DNA of 64,000 bases from Olivibacter sp. XZL3 (lineage in GTDB: Bacteria > Bacteroidota > Bacteroidia > Sphingobacteriales > Sphingobacteriaceae): contig NZ_SBJH01000059.1 in assembly GCF_004368405.1 (NCBI RefSeq), positions 1 to 64,000 on the forward strand. The letters run 5' to 3'. Position 1 is the first letter of the stretch; every line of letters begins with the position of its first letter. Below are positions 52,731 to 61,272 of the stretch, piece by piece. A program made the position numbers and the translations under genes. The notes under the pieces are model-generated. The model made no database searches. It worked only from the letters and a program-made list of their open reading frames with translations, and was not told the DNA's origin.

Positions 52731-52801
52731 AAAGCCTTTGTTTGCACAGTGGCTTTCCCGCTTCAGCCTTAGGAATTGTTTCTCGCAACTTCTAAGGCTG
52801 A
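52731..52801. repeat. two consecutive hairpins
   Basis: AAAGCC (52732-52737) pairs with GGCTTT (52751-52756). TCAGCCTTAG (52763-52772) pairs perfectly with CTAAGGCTGA (52792-52801) around a 19-nt loop. The second is followed by TTATATTTTC, so it could terminate transcription on the plus strand. Confidence 0.45.
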
Positions 52802-52876
52802 TTATATTTTCTGCAATAGATTTATTCCTAATATCAGATAATTTCCTTTGTTTAATCTGATCTTGCATTCGTATTT

Positions 52877-52890
52877 ACACAATATTGTGT
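52877..52890. promoter_or_regulatory. perfect 14-bp palindrome, operator-like
   Basis: ACACAATATTGTGT is a perfect inverted repeat ending 2 bp before the TTTG of a promoter-like element, with a related half-site (TTGTACACAA) just after. This placement fits an operator for the downstream gmd operon. The binding protein is unknown. Confidence 0.45.
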
Positions 52891-52892
52891 AG

Positions 52893-52921
52893 TTTGTACA
52901 CAAGAGAAACGAATACTTTTG
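52893..52921 (+). promoter_or_regulatory. promoter-like element for the gmd operon
   Basis: TTTG (52893-52896), 17 nt, then TACTTTTG (52914-52921), a full match to TAnnTTTG. The spacing is two short of ideal. It would give a leader of about 370 nt to gmd, running through the GTTAAC repeat and the small upstream frame. Confidence 0.4.
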
Positions 52922-53100
52922 TCAAACTCCTTTTTTGCATTTATATTCGATAAAAATCAACTAGAACGGGTTCTCGTTAACGTTCGGTTAACAAAAGGAT
53001 TGATTTTTTAACAAAAATTCATAAAAATGTGCACAAAAATACCACATGGAATATGTATTTTAGCGCAAATTAGGTGATTTTTGAACTTAGTGCTGAACTT

Positions 53101-53286
53101 ATGCGTATTTCTGATAAAGCAAACTTTTCCGACAAGATTACCTCGAAATTTACAGCACCGGGTTATCGCATCACATCGATGGACCAATCTCCAAGTTGGG
53201 AAAGTGGTTTGTTAAGTGATGAAGGTCAGGCCGCGTATGTTATCCAGCGCTATCTTCAAATTGGTTCAATCACTCCAGCAGAATAA
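53101..53286 (+). CDS. possible small protein upstream of gmd
   Basis: A 61-codon frame starting MRISDKANFSDKITSK, ending 18 bp before gmd. It looks protein-like in composition (balanced residues, a predicted helical end EGQAAYVIQRYLQIG), but no family is recognised. An in-frame GTG at 53074 would add nine residues. It could be a real small gene, a leader peptide, or a chance frame. Support is limited to its position and composition. Confidence 0.4.
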   Translation: MRISDKANFSDKITSKFTAPGYRITSMDQSPSWESGLLSDEGQAAYVIQRYLQIGSITPAE

Positions 53287-53304
53287 AAATATATAATGTA
53301 ACGT

Positions 53305-54405
53305 ATGAAAACAGCATTGATAACCGGTGTAAATGGGCAAGATGGAGCGTATCTTGCAGAACTTTTATTAGAGAAAGGCTATATGGTCCATGGCATTAAG
53401 CGGCGTTCGTCCTTGATCAACACCGACCGCATCGACCATCTCTATCAAGATCCCCACAGTGAAAATGTACGTTTCCGCTTACATTATGGCGATATGACCG
53501 ACAGCACCAATCTAATCCGCATCATTCAGGAGACACAGCCGGATGAAATCTATAATTTAGCGGCTATGAGCCACGTAAAGGTGAGTTTCGACACGCCAGA
53601 GTATACTGCCAATGCGGATGGCATCGGCACGTTACGTCTGTTGGAAGCGATCCGCATTTTAGGCATGGAGAAAAAAACGCGGATTTATCAAGCCTCTACC
53701 TCCGAATTATACGGTTTGGTACAGGCGGTACCACAAAGCGAAACCACTCCTTTTTACCCACGTAGTCCCTATGCAGTTGCGAAGTTATATGCTTACTGGA
53801 TTACGGTGAACTACCGGGAAGCTTATAATATGTACGCCTGCAATGGTATTCTCTTCAACCATGAAAGCCCTTTACGCGGGGAGACCTTTGTGACTAGAAA
53901 AATCACACGGGCGGTCGCAGCGATTGCCTTGGGCTTGCAGGAAAAGATGTTTTTAGGAAACTTGGAGGCTAGACGGGATTGGGGGCATGCCAAGGATTAT
54001 GTAAAAGCGATGTGGCTTATATTGCAACAAGAGCAGGCAGAAGACTACGTGATTGCAACCGGGATCACAACGCCCGTCCGCGATTTTGTGAAGATGGCTT
54101 TTGCGGAGGTCGGCGCGGAAATTGAATTTAGAGGCGAAGGTGTAGAGGAAAAAGGCTTTATCAAATCCGTTTCCAATCCGGAGTTTGAGAATTTGCGCGT
54201 TGGCCAAGAAGTCGTGTCCGTAGATCCTGCCTATTTCCGTCCTACCGAGGTGGAGCTATTGATCGGGGACCCTACTAAATCCAAGACCAAATTAGGCTGG
54301 GAGCCTGAATACGATTTAGCGGCACTCTGTAAAGAGATGGTGGCATGCGATGTGGAAATATTTAAAAAAGATAATAAAACGCAGTGGGAACATTTGGCAG
54401 GGTAG
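53305..54405 (+). CDS. gmd: GDP-mannose 4,6-dehydratase
   Basis: A 366-residue extended SDR enzyme that converts GDP-mannose to GDP-4-keto-6-deoxymannose, the precursor of GDP-fucose, GDP-rhamnose and related sugars. The cofactor loop [14 protein letters not shown] near residue 8, [16 protein letters not shown] near 32, the active-site [10 protein letters not shown] near 132 and [15 protein letters not shown] near 151-165 (Tyr and Lys), and [15 protein letters not shown] near 191 identify it clearly. It opens set C after the long regulatory spacer. No GDP-fucose synthase or RMD-type reductase is seen downstream in this window, so the final sugar is undetermined. Confidence 0.95.
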   Translation: MKTALITGVNGQDGAYLAELLLEKGYMVHGIKRRSSLINTDRIDHLYQDPHSENVRFRLHYGDMTDSTNLIRIIQETQPDEIYNLAAMSHVKVSFDTPEYTANADGIGTLRLLEAIRILGMEKKTRIYQASTSELYGLVQAVPQSETTPFYPRSPYAVAKLYAYWITVNYREAYNMYACNGILFNHESPLRGETFVTRKITRAVAAIALGLQEKMFLGNLEARRDWGHAKDYVKAMWLILQQEQAEDYVIATGITTPVRDFVKMAFAEVGAEIEFRGEGVEEKGFIKSVSNPEFENLRVGQEVVSVDPAYFRPTEVELLIGDPTKSKTKLGWEPEYDLAALCKEMVACDVEIFKKDNKTQWEHLAG

Positions 54406-54443
54406 ATAAATGCGCTTCTGCCAGGACTTAATAATTTCCGAAA

Positions 54444-56363
54444 ATGTCAGTAATCAGGTATAGCTTTTTCTTCGGAGTCATTTTTTTTGTATGCCACTGC
54501 GCAGCCGCACAGTCATTCGAAGACTACGTAGAAAGGAAGAAATGGCTTTTATCTAGTCTTGCTGATATCCATGTAAACGGGAGCGGTAAACATGGCTTGC
54601 CGCGCGCTCTTGCACGCCTGTACAACAATCCTAAAGACAGTATTGCAATCAACTACATTACCAATGCCTTAGGTCATAAAGGACAGTCGCTTTTCGATTT
54701 TCCAGGCATAGCGCTTGCAATTTCCCGCTATAGATTAAGTTTTAGCGCCGATCAAGTCGAGGTAATTCAACACCACTTAGAACGGTTGGCGAAGGTAGGC
54801 GATAAAGAAGGAAAAGGAGAAGGCTTCTTAGGTCATGGTACCGAAAATCAGGCATTGATAATGTGGTGCAGTGCCTATTTATTTGCGCAGGAATTGCCAA
54901 ATGCGAGGTGGAAAAACGGAATGAGCAGTTCGGCATTGCGGCGGGACATGAAAGAGAGATTACGAAAGACCATAAAGAACGTATATGCGAAAGGTTATGC
55001 TGAATATCTGTCCACCACATACGAAGTCGTGATGGACGTTCCTGTACTTTTCCTTTATGAATTGGCAGCGGACCAGGAGATTAAGGATCTGGCCCACGCC
55101 TACCTGTTATATAAATGGTCATTACTTTCTTTGAACAATTTTGAAGGTCTCATAAGCGCTCCTTATTGCAGGATGAATACGCAGCAAGATTTCAGACCCG
55201 CTAGCCCAGATATCGAGTTCATTGCCGCCACATCGATCTATAACTGGCTCTTATGGGGATGGGGGGCTAAAAACAGATATGTGACATCCGATTTGTTCGA
55301 GAAGCAGCAAGAAAGCACGTATACGATTTATGCAGCACTGTCTAACATAGATCCTCCGAAAGAGTTCTTCACCATTGCTTCGGGTAAGGGCAAAAATTCT
55401 ACTTCCTTATTCTCCACGTGTTCCTTCGGTCAGTACGGTGGCCCACGTGCACGAAAGCACATGCTTTTAGGCAAAGTATTCCGTAGTCCTCTTTACTGTT
55501 TGGGAACAGCAAATCTGAGATGGTATCCCGGGGGCGATTACGCAGATTTTAATATCAATACGTTCAGTTTAGCGTGGCATAGTGATCACCGGTTTAATTA
55601 CATCAGTATAATGTCGCCGTATTGGTACGGCGGTGGATCCGATTCAAGTCGCGATCCGGACACCTGGTATAAGGGTAATAGTTCACCTTTTCAGCAGATA
55701 GGGCATTATGAAAATGCAGCTATCGTATTATTTGATATTCCAAAAAAAGACCCCTGGGCGGGGAAACCGTCTCCAAAAGTTTGGGCTTGGCGAGATCAGA
55801 GAGGCGATGCCTTATTGGGTAGAAATATGGTCCGCATCCCTGACTCTGTAGATGAAATTACCGAGTCAGGTGGATGGATTTTCATAAGAGCTAAGGATGT
55901 CTACATAGGCATTCGTCCATTAAAAAATTATACGTGGGAAGAAAGTAAAGGCGGATGGGGTTTAGATGGATTCCGGGTTCTCAGAAGTGATGACCATAAG
56001 GGAGGTTTCATATTCGAAGTCAGCGACGAAGCGGCTACAGGTGATTTTCCGACCTTCCAAAAGCGGCTTGTAAATTCGAAGTTTCTGTATGAACGTGATT
56101 TGGGACATGTAGTTTACCGGTCTTTAGCGGGAAATAAGTTAGACATGAAATTTAATAAAGGCCTGCCTATTGACGATGATGGCTTGTCAAATGCTATTCC
56201 TCGTTTCACAGTTAATGATCTGGAAGAGAAACCCTATCGCGAATGGGGAATTATTGAAAGTAACCCCATAACTCTGGTCAATTCCACTTTGGAAATCAAA
56301 GGGTCAGCCACTTCGATCAAGGTCGATTTTAAAGGCAACTATCCCTTAATCAAAAATTTGTAA
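54444..56363 (+). CDS. secreted protein of unknown function, possibly glycan-active
   Basis: A 639-residue secreted protein with a signal peptide ending in HCAAAQ. The first half is helical (residues about 30-330), including HGTENQALIMWCSAYLFAQ near 132, a pattern reminiscent of (alpha/alpha) toroid folds of polysaccharide lyases. The second half is beta-rich with many Trp and Tyr (NLRWYPGGDYADFN, SPYWYGGGSDSSRDPD, WAWRDQRGDALLG), as in a beta-sandwich. No family is recognised with confidence. The gene sits between gmd and the third flippase, where a lyase or hydrolase that trims the nascent polymer in the periplasm is plausible. That role is inferred from position only. Confidence 0.65.
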   Translation: MSVIRYSFFFGVIFFVCHCAAAQSFEDYVERKKWLLSSLADIHVNGSGKHGLPRALARLYNNPKDSIAINYITNALGHKGQSLFDFPGIALAISRYRLSFSADQVEVIQHHLERLAKVGDKEGKGEGFLGHGTENQALIMWCSAYLFAQELPNARWKNGMSSSALRRDMKERLRKTIKNVYAKGYAEYLSTTYEVVMDVPVLFLYELAADQEIKDLAHAYLLYKWSLLSLNNFEGLISAPYCRMNTQQDFRPASPDIEFIAATSIYNWLLWGWGAKNRYVTSDLFEKQQESTYTIYAALSNIDPPKEFFTIASGKGKNSTSLFSTCSFGQYGGPRARKHMLLGKVFRSPLYCLGTANLRWYPGGDYADFNINTFSLAWHSDHRFNYISIMSPYWYGGGSDSSRDPDTWYKGNSSPFQQIGHYENAAIVLFDIPKKDPWAGKPSPKVWAWRDQRGDALLGRNMVRIPDSVDEITESGGWIFIRAKDVYIGIRPLKNYTWEESKGGWGLDGFRVLRSDDHKGGFIFEVSDEAATGDFPTFQKRLVNSKFLYERDLGHVVYRSLAGNKLDMKFNKGLPIDDDGLSNAIPRFTVNDLEEKPYREWGIIESNPITLVNSTLEIKGSATSIKVDFKGNYPLIKNL

Positions 56364-56370
56364 TAGTAAG

Positions 56371-57936
56371 ATGAACCCTGGTAAACGCGTTGTTGCAAAT
56401 ACATTTGTTCTATATGCCCGTATGGTGATCACTATGGGAATTACCCTGTATTCAACGCGCCTTGTACTGAATGCTTTAGGAAGTGTTGATTACGGAATTT
56501 TCAATCTCGTATCCGGCCTGATTTTAATGTTGTCATTTCTTAATTCAGCTATGGCAACTTCAACGCAGCGATATTTATCCTTCTATCAAGGGAAAAATGA
56601 TCTTCCTATGCAGAAAAAGGTTTTTTTCAACTCCTTGGCGCTTCACGTCATGTTAGGGCTTCTGATAGTTTTGGTATTAGAGATCATGGGATTTTTCCTT
56701 TTTGATGGCGCGCTTAACATTCCAACTGATCGAACAGCAGAAGCCAGAATTATTTACCACTTTATGGGAGGAACCGTATTCTTTACAATATTAGCCGTTC
56801 CTTTCAATGGTAGTTTGGTAGCGCATGAAAACATGCTATGGATAGCCATCGTCAATATCGTTGAAACTTTATTGAAGCTAGGCATTGCGTTACTTCTTTT
56901 TATTGTCGTTTCCGTCGATAAATTAGTTTTGTACGGACTGTTAACTGCCGGAATTAGTATCATTACGCTTATTTTGTATGCAAGCTTTTGTTTTCTTAAA
57001 TATGAAGAGTGCTCCATCTTTCCCTTAAATAAAAGTAAGGTCGAAAAAGAGGTTCTTAAAAGCCTGAGTTCATTTGCGGGATGGAACTTAGTGGGTGCCT
57101 TGTGTGGAATCGGAAAAACGCAAGGTTTGGCGGTTGTTTTGAACACACGGTTTGGCGCCGCTATAAATGCTTCCTACGGTATTGCGAACCAGGTTTCAGG
57201 TCAGCTGAATTTTTTCTCCTCCACTATGTTGCGGGCAATCAATCCGCAGATAATGAAAAGTGAAGGAAGTAATGATCGTTCGAGGATGATCCGGCTATCT
57301 ATAACGGCCAGCAAATTTGGATTCGTTCTCTTAGCCTTCGTTGGTATTCCAAGTCTGTTAGAAATGCCAAAAATTCTTGCGCTCTGGTTAGGGAATGTTC
57401 CGGATAATGCGGTGCTGTTCTGTTCTCTGGTGCTGATTGCAGTAATGGTTAACCAAGCAACTATAGGATTAGATTCCGCGGCTCAGGCAAGCGGGAAGAT
57501 AAAGATTTACATGCTCACAGTAGGCCTTATAAAATTGCTGATAGTTCCGTGCGCTATACTGATGCTGAATTTCCGTCGGAACCTCGAATACGTGATGTGG
57601 GCTTACGTAGTGCTGGAATTTCTTGCGGGTATTTGCCGTGTCATTGTATTAGAAAAGATAATTGGGCTCTCTAAGATGCGGTTCTTTAAGGAAGCCGTGC
57701 TACCCTTACTGGTGCCCGCCGTTGTAACAGTATTTGTAGGTAACTATATTGTTGTTGTTATGGACGAAACACTGACGAGATTATTGGTTGTTTTTGGTTC
57801 GTGCATTACCACGTATTTAGGTCTTTCATACTTCTTAACGTTAAGCAGAAATGAAAAACAGCTTATTGCTAAGCTATTTAATAGCGTAAGGTCCAAATTA
57901 TTTACACGGCTTAAATTATCTGGAAATGTTCGGTAA
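56371..57936 (+). CDS. wzx: Wzx-like polysaccharide flippase (set C)
   Basis: A 521-residue polytopic membrane protein of the MOP family, with about 14 helices. The opening VANTFVLYARMVITMGITLYST followed by RLVLNALGSVDYGIFNLVSG and STQRYLSFYQGKND is typical of one Bacteroidota flippase group. It would move the set C lipid-linked unit across the inner membrane. It starts 7 bp after the secreted protein gene and overlaps the next acyltransferase gene by 11 bp, so the set C operon is tightly coupled. Confidence 0.92.
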   Translation: MNPGKRVVANTFVLYARMVITMGITLYSTRLVLNALGSVDYGIFNLVSGLILMLSFLNSAMATSTQRYLSFYQGKNDLPMQKKVFFNSLALHVMLGLLIVLVLEIMGFFLFDGALNIPTDRTAEARIIYHFMGGTVFFTILAVPFNGSLVAHENMLWIAIVNIVETLLKLGIALLLFIVVSVDKLVLYGLLTAGISIITLILYASFCFLKYEECSIFPLNKSKVEKEVLKSLSSFAGWNLVGALCGIGKTQGLAVVLNTRFGAAINASYGIANQVSGQLNFFSSTMLRAINPQIMKSEGSNDRSRMIRLSITASKFGFVLLAFVGIPSLLEMPKILALWLGNVPDNAVLFCSLVLIAVMVNQATIGLDSAAQASGKIKIYMLTVGLIKLLIVPCAILMLNFRRNLEYVMWAYVVLEFLAGICRVIVLEKIIGLSKMRFFKEAVLPLLVPAVVTVFVGNYIVVVMDETLTRLLVVFGSCITTYLGLSYFLTLSRNEKQLIAKLFNSVRSKLFTRLKLSGNVR

Positions 57937-58669
57937 AATTCGAAAATTAGCTAATCTGAAGTTTAGCTATCTGGGCACTCGGTCAGTCGTTGGTGTCGGT
58001 AAAGGGGGCAATTTTTCAGTTGGGAACAATACTTTGATCACCAATAGTCACATTACTGTTGCTCCGGGCAGTAAACTGTTGATTGGCAACAATTGCAGCA
58101 TTCAGAATCTGCGACTAAATGTTAATGGGGTGGTAAGGATAAATGATTTTAATTTTATAATTGGTCCCTCCAGATCAAAACTATTGTGGAATATAAATGA
58201 TGGGGATCTCACTATTGGGTCGCATAATAGACTTAGAAATAAATTGCTGGTCCGTTTTGGCGGGGTTTTGGAGATCGGCGAATACAATAACATTAATGAA
58301 AATTCTGAAATCAGGTGCGATGAGCAGGTGAGTATAGGCGATTTTAATCAAATCTCTTACAACTGCGTAATCTGGGATACCAACACGCACAATATCTATA
58401 GCGATGAAAAACGACGGGAATTGACTGTTAAGCATTTTCCGAGGTTTGGAATGGAAACGGAAAGACCGAAAACATCGCCCGTCAGTATCGGTAGTGATTG
58501 CTGGATAGGTCGTGAGGCCTCCGTTTTGAAAGGTGTAAGGATAAATGATTCCTGTGTGGTAGGTTATCGGACTACATTATCAAACTGTGTAATTGATAAG
58601 AATATGACGGTGGTTAGCGAGATAAAAAACACGATATTTCTTAGAAAAGTTGCTAAAAGCGGAGACTGA
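57926..58669 (+). CDS. left-handed beta-helix acyltransferase
   Basis: A 247-residue hexapeptide-repeat acyltransferase. Repeats can be followed from about residue 40 (LLIGNNCSIQNLRLNVNG) to the end, with VWDTNTHNIYSDEKRR near 150 carrying the catalytic His and a short insert, and VSIGSDCWIGREASVLKGV near 189 followed by VVGYRTTLSNCVI. The N terminus is basic (MFGKIRKLANLKFSYLG). It probably O-acylates a sugar of the set C repeat unit with acyl-CoA. It overlaps both neighbours slightly, showing operon coupling. Confidence 0.85.
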   Translation: MFGKIRKLANLKFSYLGTRSVVGVGKGGNFSVGNNTLITNSHITVAPGSKLLIGNNCSIQNLRLNVNGVVRINDFNFIIGPSRSKLLWNINDGDLTIGSHNRLRNKLLVRFGGVLEIGEYNNINENSEIRCDEQVSIGDFNQISYNCVIWDTNTHNIYSDEKRRELTVKHFPRFGMETERPKTSPVSIGSDCWIGREASVLKGVRINDSCVVGYRTTLSNCVIDKNMTVVSEIKNTIFLRKVAKSGD

Positions 58670-58670
58670 T

Positions 58671-59825
58671 ATGGAGAAGAAGAAAATTCTATGCGTATTT
58701 GGCAATAAGGTATACTACGGACATGAACGTTCAAATGTCCAGGTGTATTCGTTGCTGCAACAGGAAGGCTACGATTTGTTAGTATTAAATAATAAAGACG
58801 GTCTGGCTCCCGGAGCGAGAGCGGTTTTTGATAATCAGTCGATAAGATATATAGGTATACGCTTTCCTGATTGGAGCGATATGCGGAAGCCCTTTACACT
58901 CTTGAAGGTTCTTAAATATCTCACGAAGGTTGTTGTCCATAATATTTCATTTAGCTGGCACCTTCGGAAGTTTCGCCCGGATTACATATTGATCGGAAAC
59001 GATTTCATGTTCGTAAATCTGATTCCCACATTTTTGTTTTCCCGTGTAAAAATAATATACCGGTTAGGTGATAAGCCTACTATGGGTTGGAAAGCCTTTG
59101 CGTTTTTCTGGCGTAAGTTTATTGTAAAAATGACGGATCGTTTTGTTTGCATTTCACAGTTCATTCACACTAAATTAATAGAAGCTGGCCGGGGGATAAA
59201 CAAAAAAGATAAAGTGATTTACAACTATCCACCCATAAGAGCCGGAAACGATTTCTCCGGATTGAGAGCAAAGCGCCGAGAAGGCCTCACCTTTGGATAT
59301 TTAGGACAAATTATCCAAATTAAGGGAGTTGAGGAATTCATAGACGCAGCAATTATGATAGTAGACCAATACCCGGATGTTTATTTTCTCCTTGCTGGTG
59401 ATCTGCAATATAATGCTGAATTTTCAAATAAATTATTAGAGAAAACTAAGAACAGTAATTCTGGTGGACGTATAACATTTCTCGGTCAAATAGAAGATAT
59501 AGATTCTTATTTTGAGGCAATTGATGTGTTAGTTACCCCCTCTATCAAAGAAGAACCGCTGGGGAATGTCCTGGTTGAAGCAAAAATTCATGGGGTTCCC
59601 AACATTATTTTTGATTCGGGGGGAATGCCTGAGCTGATTAGGCACGGGAAAGATGGTCTTATCTGTAAAGATATGACAGCAGCTTCCATTCGGGACTGTT
59701 GCCAAAAATATATAGACAACCCGGCCTTAATAAACATCCACGGAAAAAATGCAAGTAAGTCCATATATGAGCTTGGGTTAAATTATGAAAGCTTTAAGAG
59801 TAAATGGCTCGAAGTGATATGCTAA
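58671..59825 (+). CDS. GT4-family glycosyltransferase
   Basis: A 384-residue GT-B enzyme. KILCVFGNKVYYGHERSN opens the N-terminal half; YRLGDKPTMGWKAFAFFW near 130 and FVCISQFIHTKLIEAG near 155 follow. In the C-terminal half are FGYLGQIIQIKGVEEFIDAA near 206-225, FLLAGDLQYNAEF near 238 and the donor-binding VTPSIKEEPLGNVLVEAKIHG near 285-305. ATG at 58671 is preferred; an in-frame TTG at 58650 would overlap the acyltransferase gene by 20 bp. It belongs to set C. Confidence 0.9.
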   Translation: MEKKKILCVFGNKVYYGHERSNVQVYSLLQQEGYDLLVLNNKDGLAPGARAVFDNQSIRYIGIRFPDWSDMRKPFTLLKVLKYLTKVVVHNISFSWHLRKFRPDYILIGNDFMFVNLIPTFLFSRVKIIYRLGDKPTMGWKAFAFFWRKFIVKMTDRFVCISQFIHTKLIEAGRGINKKDKVIYNYPPIRAGNDFSGLRAKRREGLTFGYLGQIIQIKGVEEFIDAAIMIVDQYPDVYFLLAGDLQYNAEFSNKLLEKTKNSNSGGRITFLGQIEDIDSYFEAIDVLVTPSIKEEPLGNVLVEAKIHGVPNIIFDSGGMPELIRHGKDGLICKDMTAASIRDCCQKYIDNPALINIHGKNASKSIYELGLNYESFKSKWLEVIC

Positions 59826-59838
59826 TATCTGGAATACG

Positions 59839-61272
59839 ATGATTACCCTGAAAATTTTGGCTTTTCTAGCTATCATACCGGTGTGGTATCCTTTGAATAA
59901 GATCCTTTGTAGAAGAGATCTAAATGCGTTTGATTTGCTAACGGTCTTTTCATCTCTTTACTATTGTATAATACCTATTACATCTTCGAGTTCAGACTAT
60001 GAATTAACATATTTTATTGAGGATGTTGGTTTACAATTTGATGTTTACTTTTTCTATAGCGTTTATGCTTATACACTATTAATTTTAAACATTATTTGGA
60101 GTAATTCGACGTATTCGAAAATACCTAATCTGATAAATCTGACTCTTTTTATCCGAGCTTTTTCTCGAACTATCCAAATACCCCATTCTGCGCTATTATT
60201 GTTTTCGATTTTTTTAGTTATAGGTTGGATAGATTATGGTTTAACGCTAAAGGCCACCGCAGCAACGATTAATTTAAGTTACAACGACTTTAGGGAAGCA
60301 TCACAGCAGAATGTAAGTTATGAATCAGGAATTTTTAAAAGTATTTTCAAGTCTTTTTTTCAATTTATTAATACGCTGTTTTTTTTCTATTTACTTATCA
60401 AATGGAAGGAAGCTGGGAAGTTACTTAAGAGTGAATACTTTTTATTAGCGGGCTACATTCTGTTATCGTTTTTAGGAAGCAGGACTAGAGCATTAGGTGA
60501 CTTGTTATTCCTAGCTATTGTCTACTATAGTTTTTTTAAGTTAACCTTCTCGTGGGGAAAAGTGATAGTTGGCTGTTGTGTCTTGTTAGTAATTATTTCA
60601 GTAGTCTTTCCGGTGGTAAACATTTATCGGTCGGGGGTAAGACATTATGGCTCAGAGCTTGAACAAAAATCCTTGTTCGAAAATCTCTCCCTAATGATTG
60701 AATATGTTGATTCTCAGTATGACGCTGCAAACTCAACAGCAGCAGATGCTGTTGGTTCCCGATCTACCGCGGTTATTCAATCCTTAGTACGTGCTTTTCA
60801 GCCAAACGTAGATGCTGAATATGGAAGTTTAACCGCCAGTGCCATTTCAATTTCTATCCCACGTTTTATTTATCCGGAAAAGTCTCTTACAGGATCTCAA
60901 ATTTTGATCGAAAGGAAATTAGGCGTAAGTACAGACACTGCCGATACTATCTTGATGTTTAGTAAAGTTGAGTGGGGCTACTATGGCGCATTGATCTGCT
61001 TACTGATGTACTGGATTTTATTTAAGGTATGGGACGTCATAACGGCTTTTTTTACCATTAATTTTAGGTGTCCAATCATAGCACTTTATGGTTTAGTAAG
61101 TGTCTTTTCCTTATCCCAATATATTGAGATATCCATGGATAAATGTATTGCAAATATTTTTCAAGCGCCAATTGCGATGATAGTGATTTGCATTTTCATT
61201 AGAGTTTGGGACGCTATTGTAAGAGCGCTATCAATTAAAAATAGATTTCGGTTATCAACTTCAAATCAATGA
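59839..61272 (+). CDS. wzy: Wzy-like O-antigen polymerase (set C)
   Basis: A 477-residue polytopic membrane protein with about 11-12 helices and a large loop at residues about 255-360 (YRSGVRHYGSELEQKSLFEN, then RSTAVIQSLVRAFQPNVD and PRFIYPEKSLTGSQI), the layout of Wzy polymerases. The SISIPRFIYPEK segment resembles the conserved region of the O-antigen polymerase/WzyE-like family. It is AT-rich like other serotype-specific genes. It overlaps the next glycosyltransferase gene by 4 bp. Assignment rests on topology, loop position and context. Confidence 0.82.
   Translation: MITLKILAFLAIIPVWYPLNKILCRRDLNAFDLLTVFSSLYYCIIPITSSSSDYELTYFIEDVGLQFDVYFFYSVYAYTLLILNIIWSNSTYSKIPNLINLTLFIRAFSRTIQIPHSALLLFSIFLVIGWIDYGLTLKATAATINLSYNDFREASQQNVSYESGIFKSIFKSFFQFINTLFFFYLLIKWKEAGKLLKSEYFLLAGYILLSFLGSRTRALGDLLFLAIVYYSFFKLTFSWGKVIVGCCVLLVIISVVFPVVNIYRSGVRHYGSELEQKSLFENLSLMIEYVDSQYDAANSTAADAVGSRSTAVIQSLVRAFQPNVDAEYGSLTASAISISIPRFIYPEKSLTGSQILIERKLGVSTDTADTILMFSKVEWGYYGALICLLMYWILFKVWDVITAFFTINFRCPIIALYGLVSVFSLSQYIEISMDKCIANIFQAPIAMIVICIFIRVWDAIVRALSIKNRFRLSTSNQ

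Larger units (their letters stand above)
52265..53100. other. long non-coding stretch before the gmd operon
   Basis: About 830 bp with no convincing gene. It contains two hairpins (52731-52756 and 52763-52801), a 14-bp palindrome with a promoter-like element (52877-52921) and a GTTAAC inverted repeat (52976-52992). An open frame of 64 codons at 52537-52731 has no recognisable features and is not called. Confidence 0.5.

Noticed and set aside
52537-52731. 64-codon frame before the gmd operon
   Set aside because: The first half is unlike a protein and no homologous motif was recognised; only the last 20 residues look plausible. It could be a remnant of something longer, but support is too thin.
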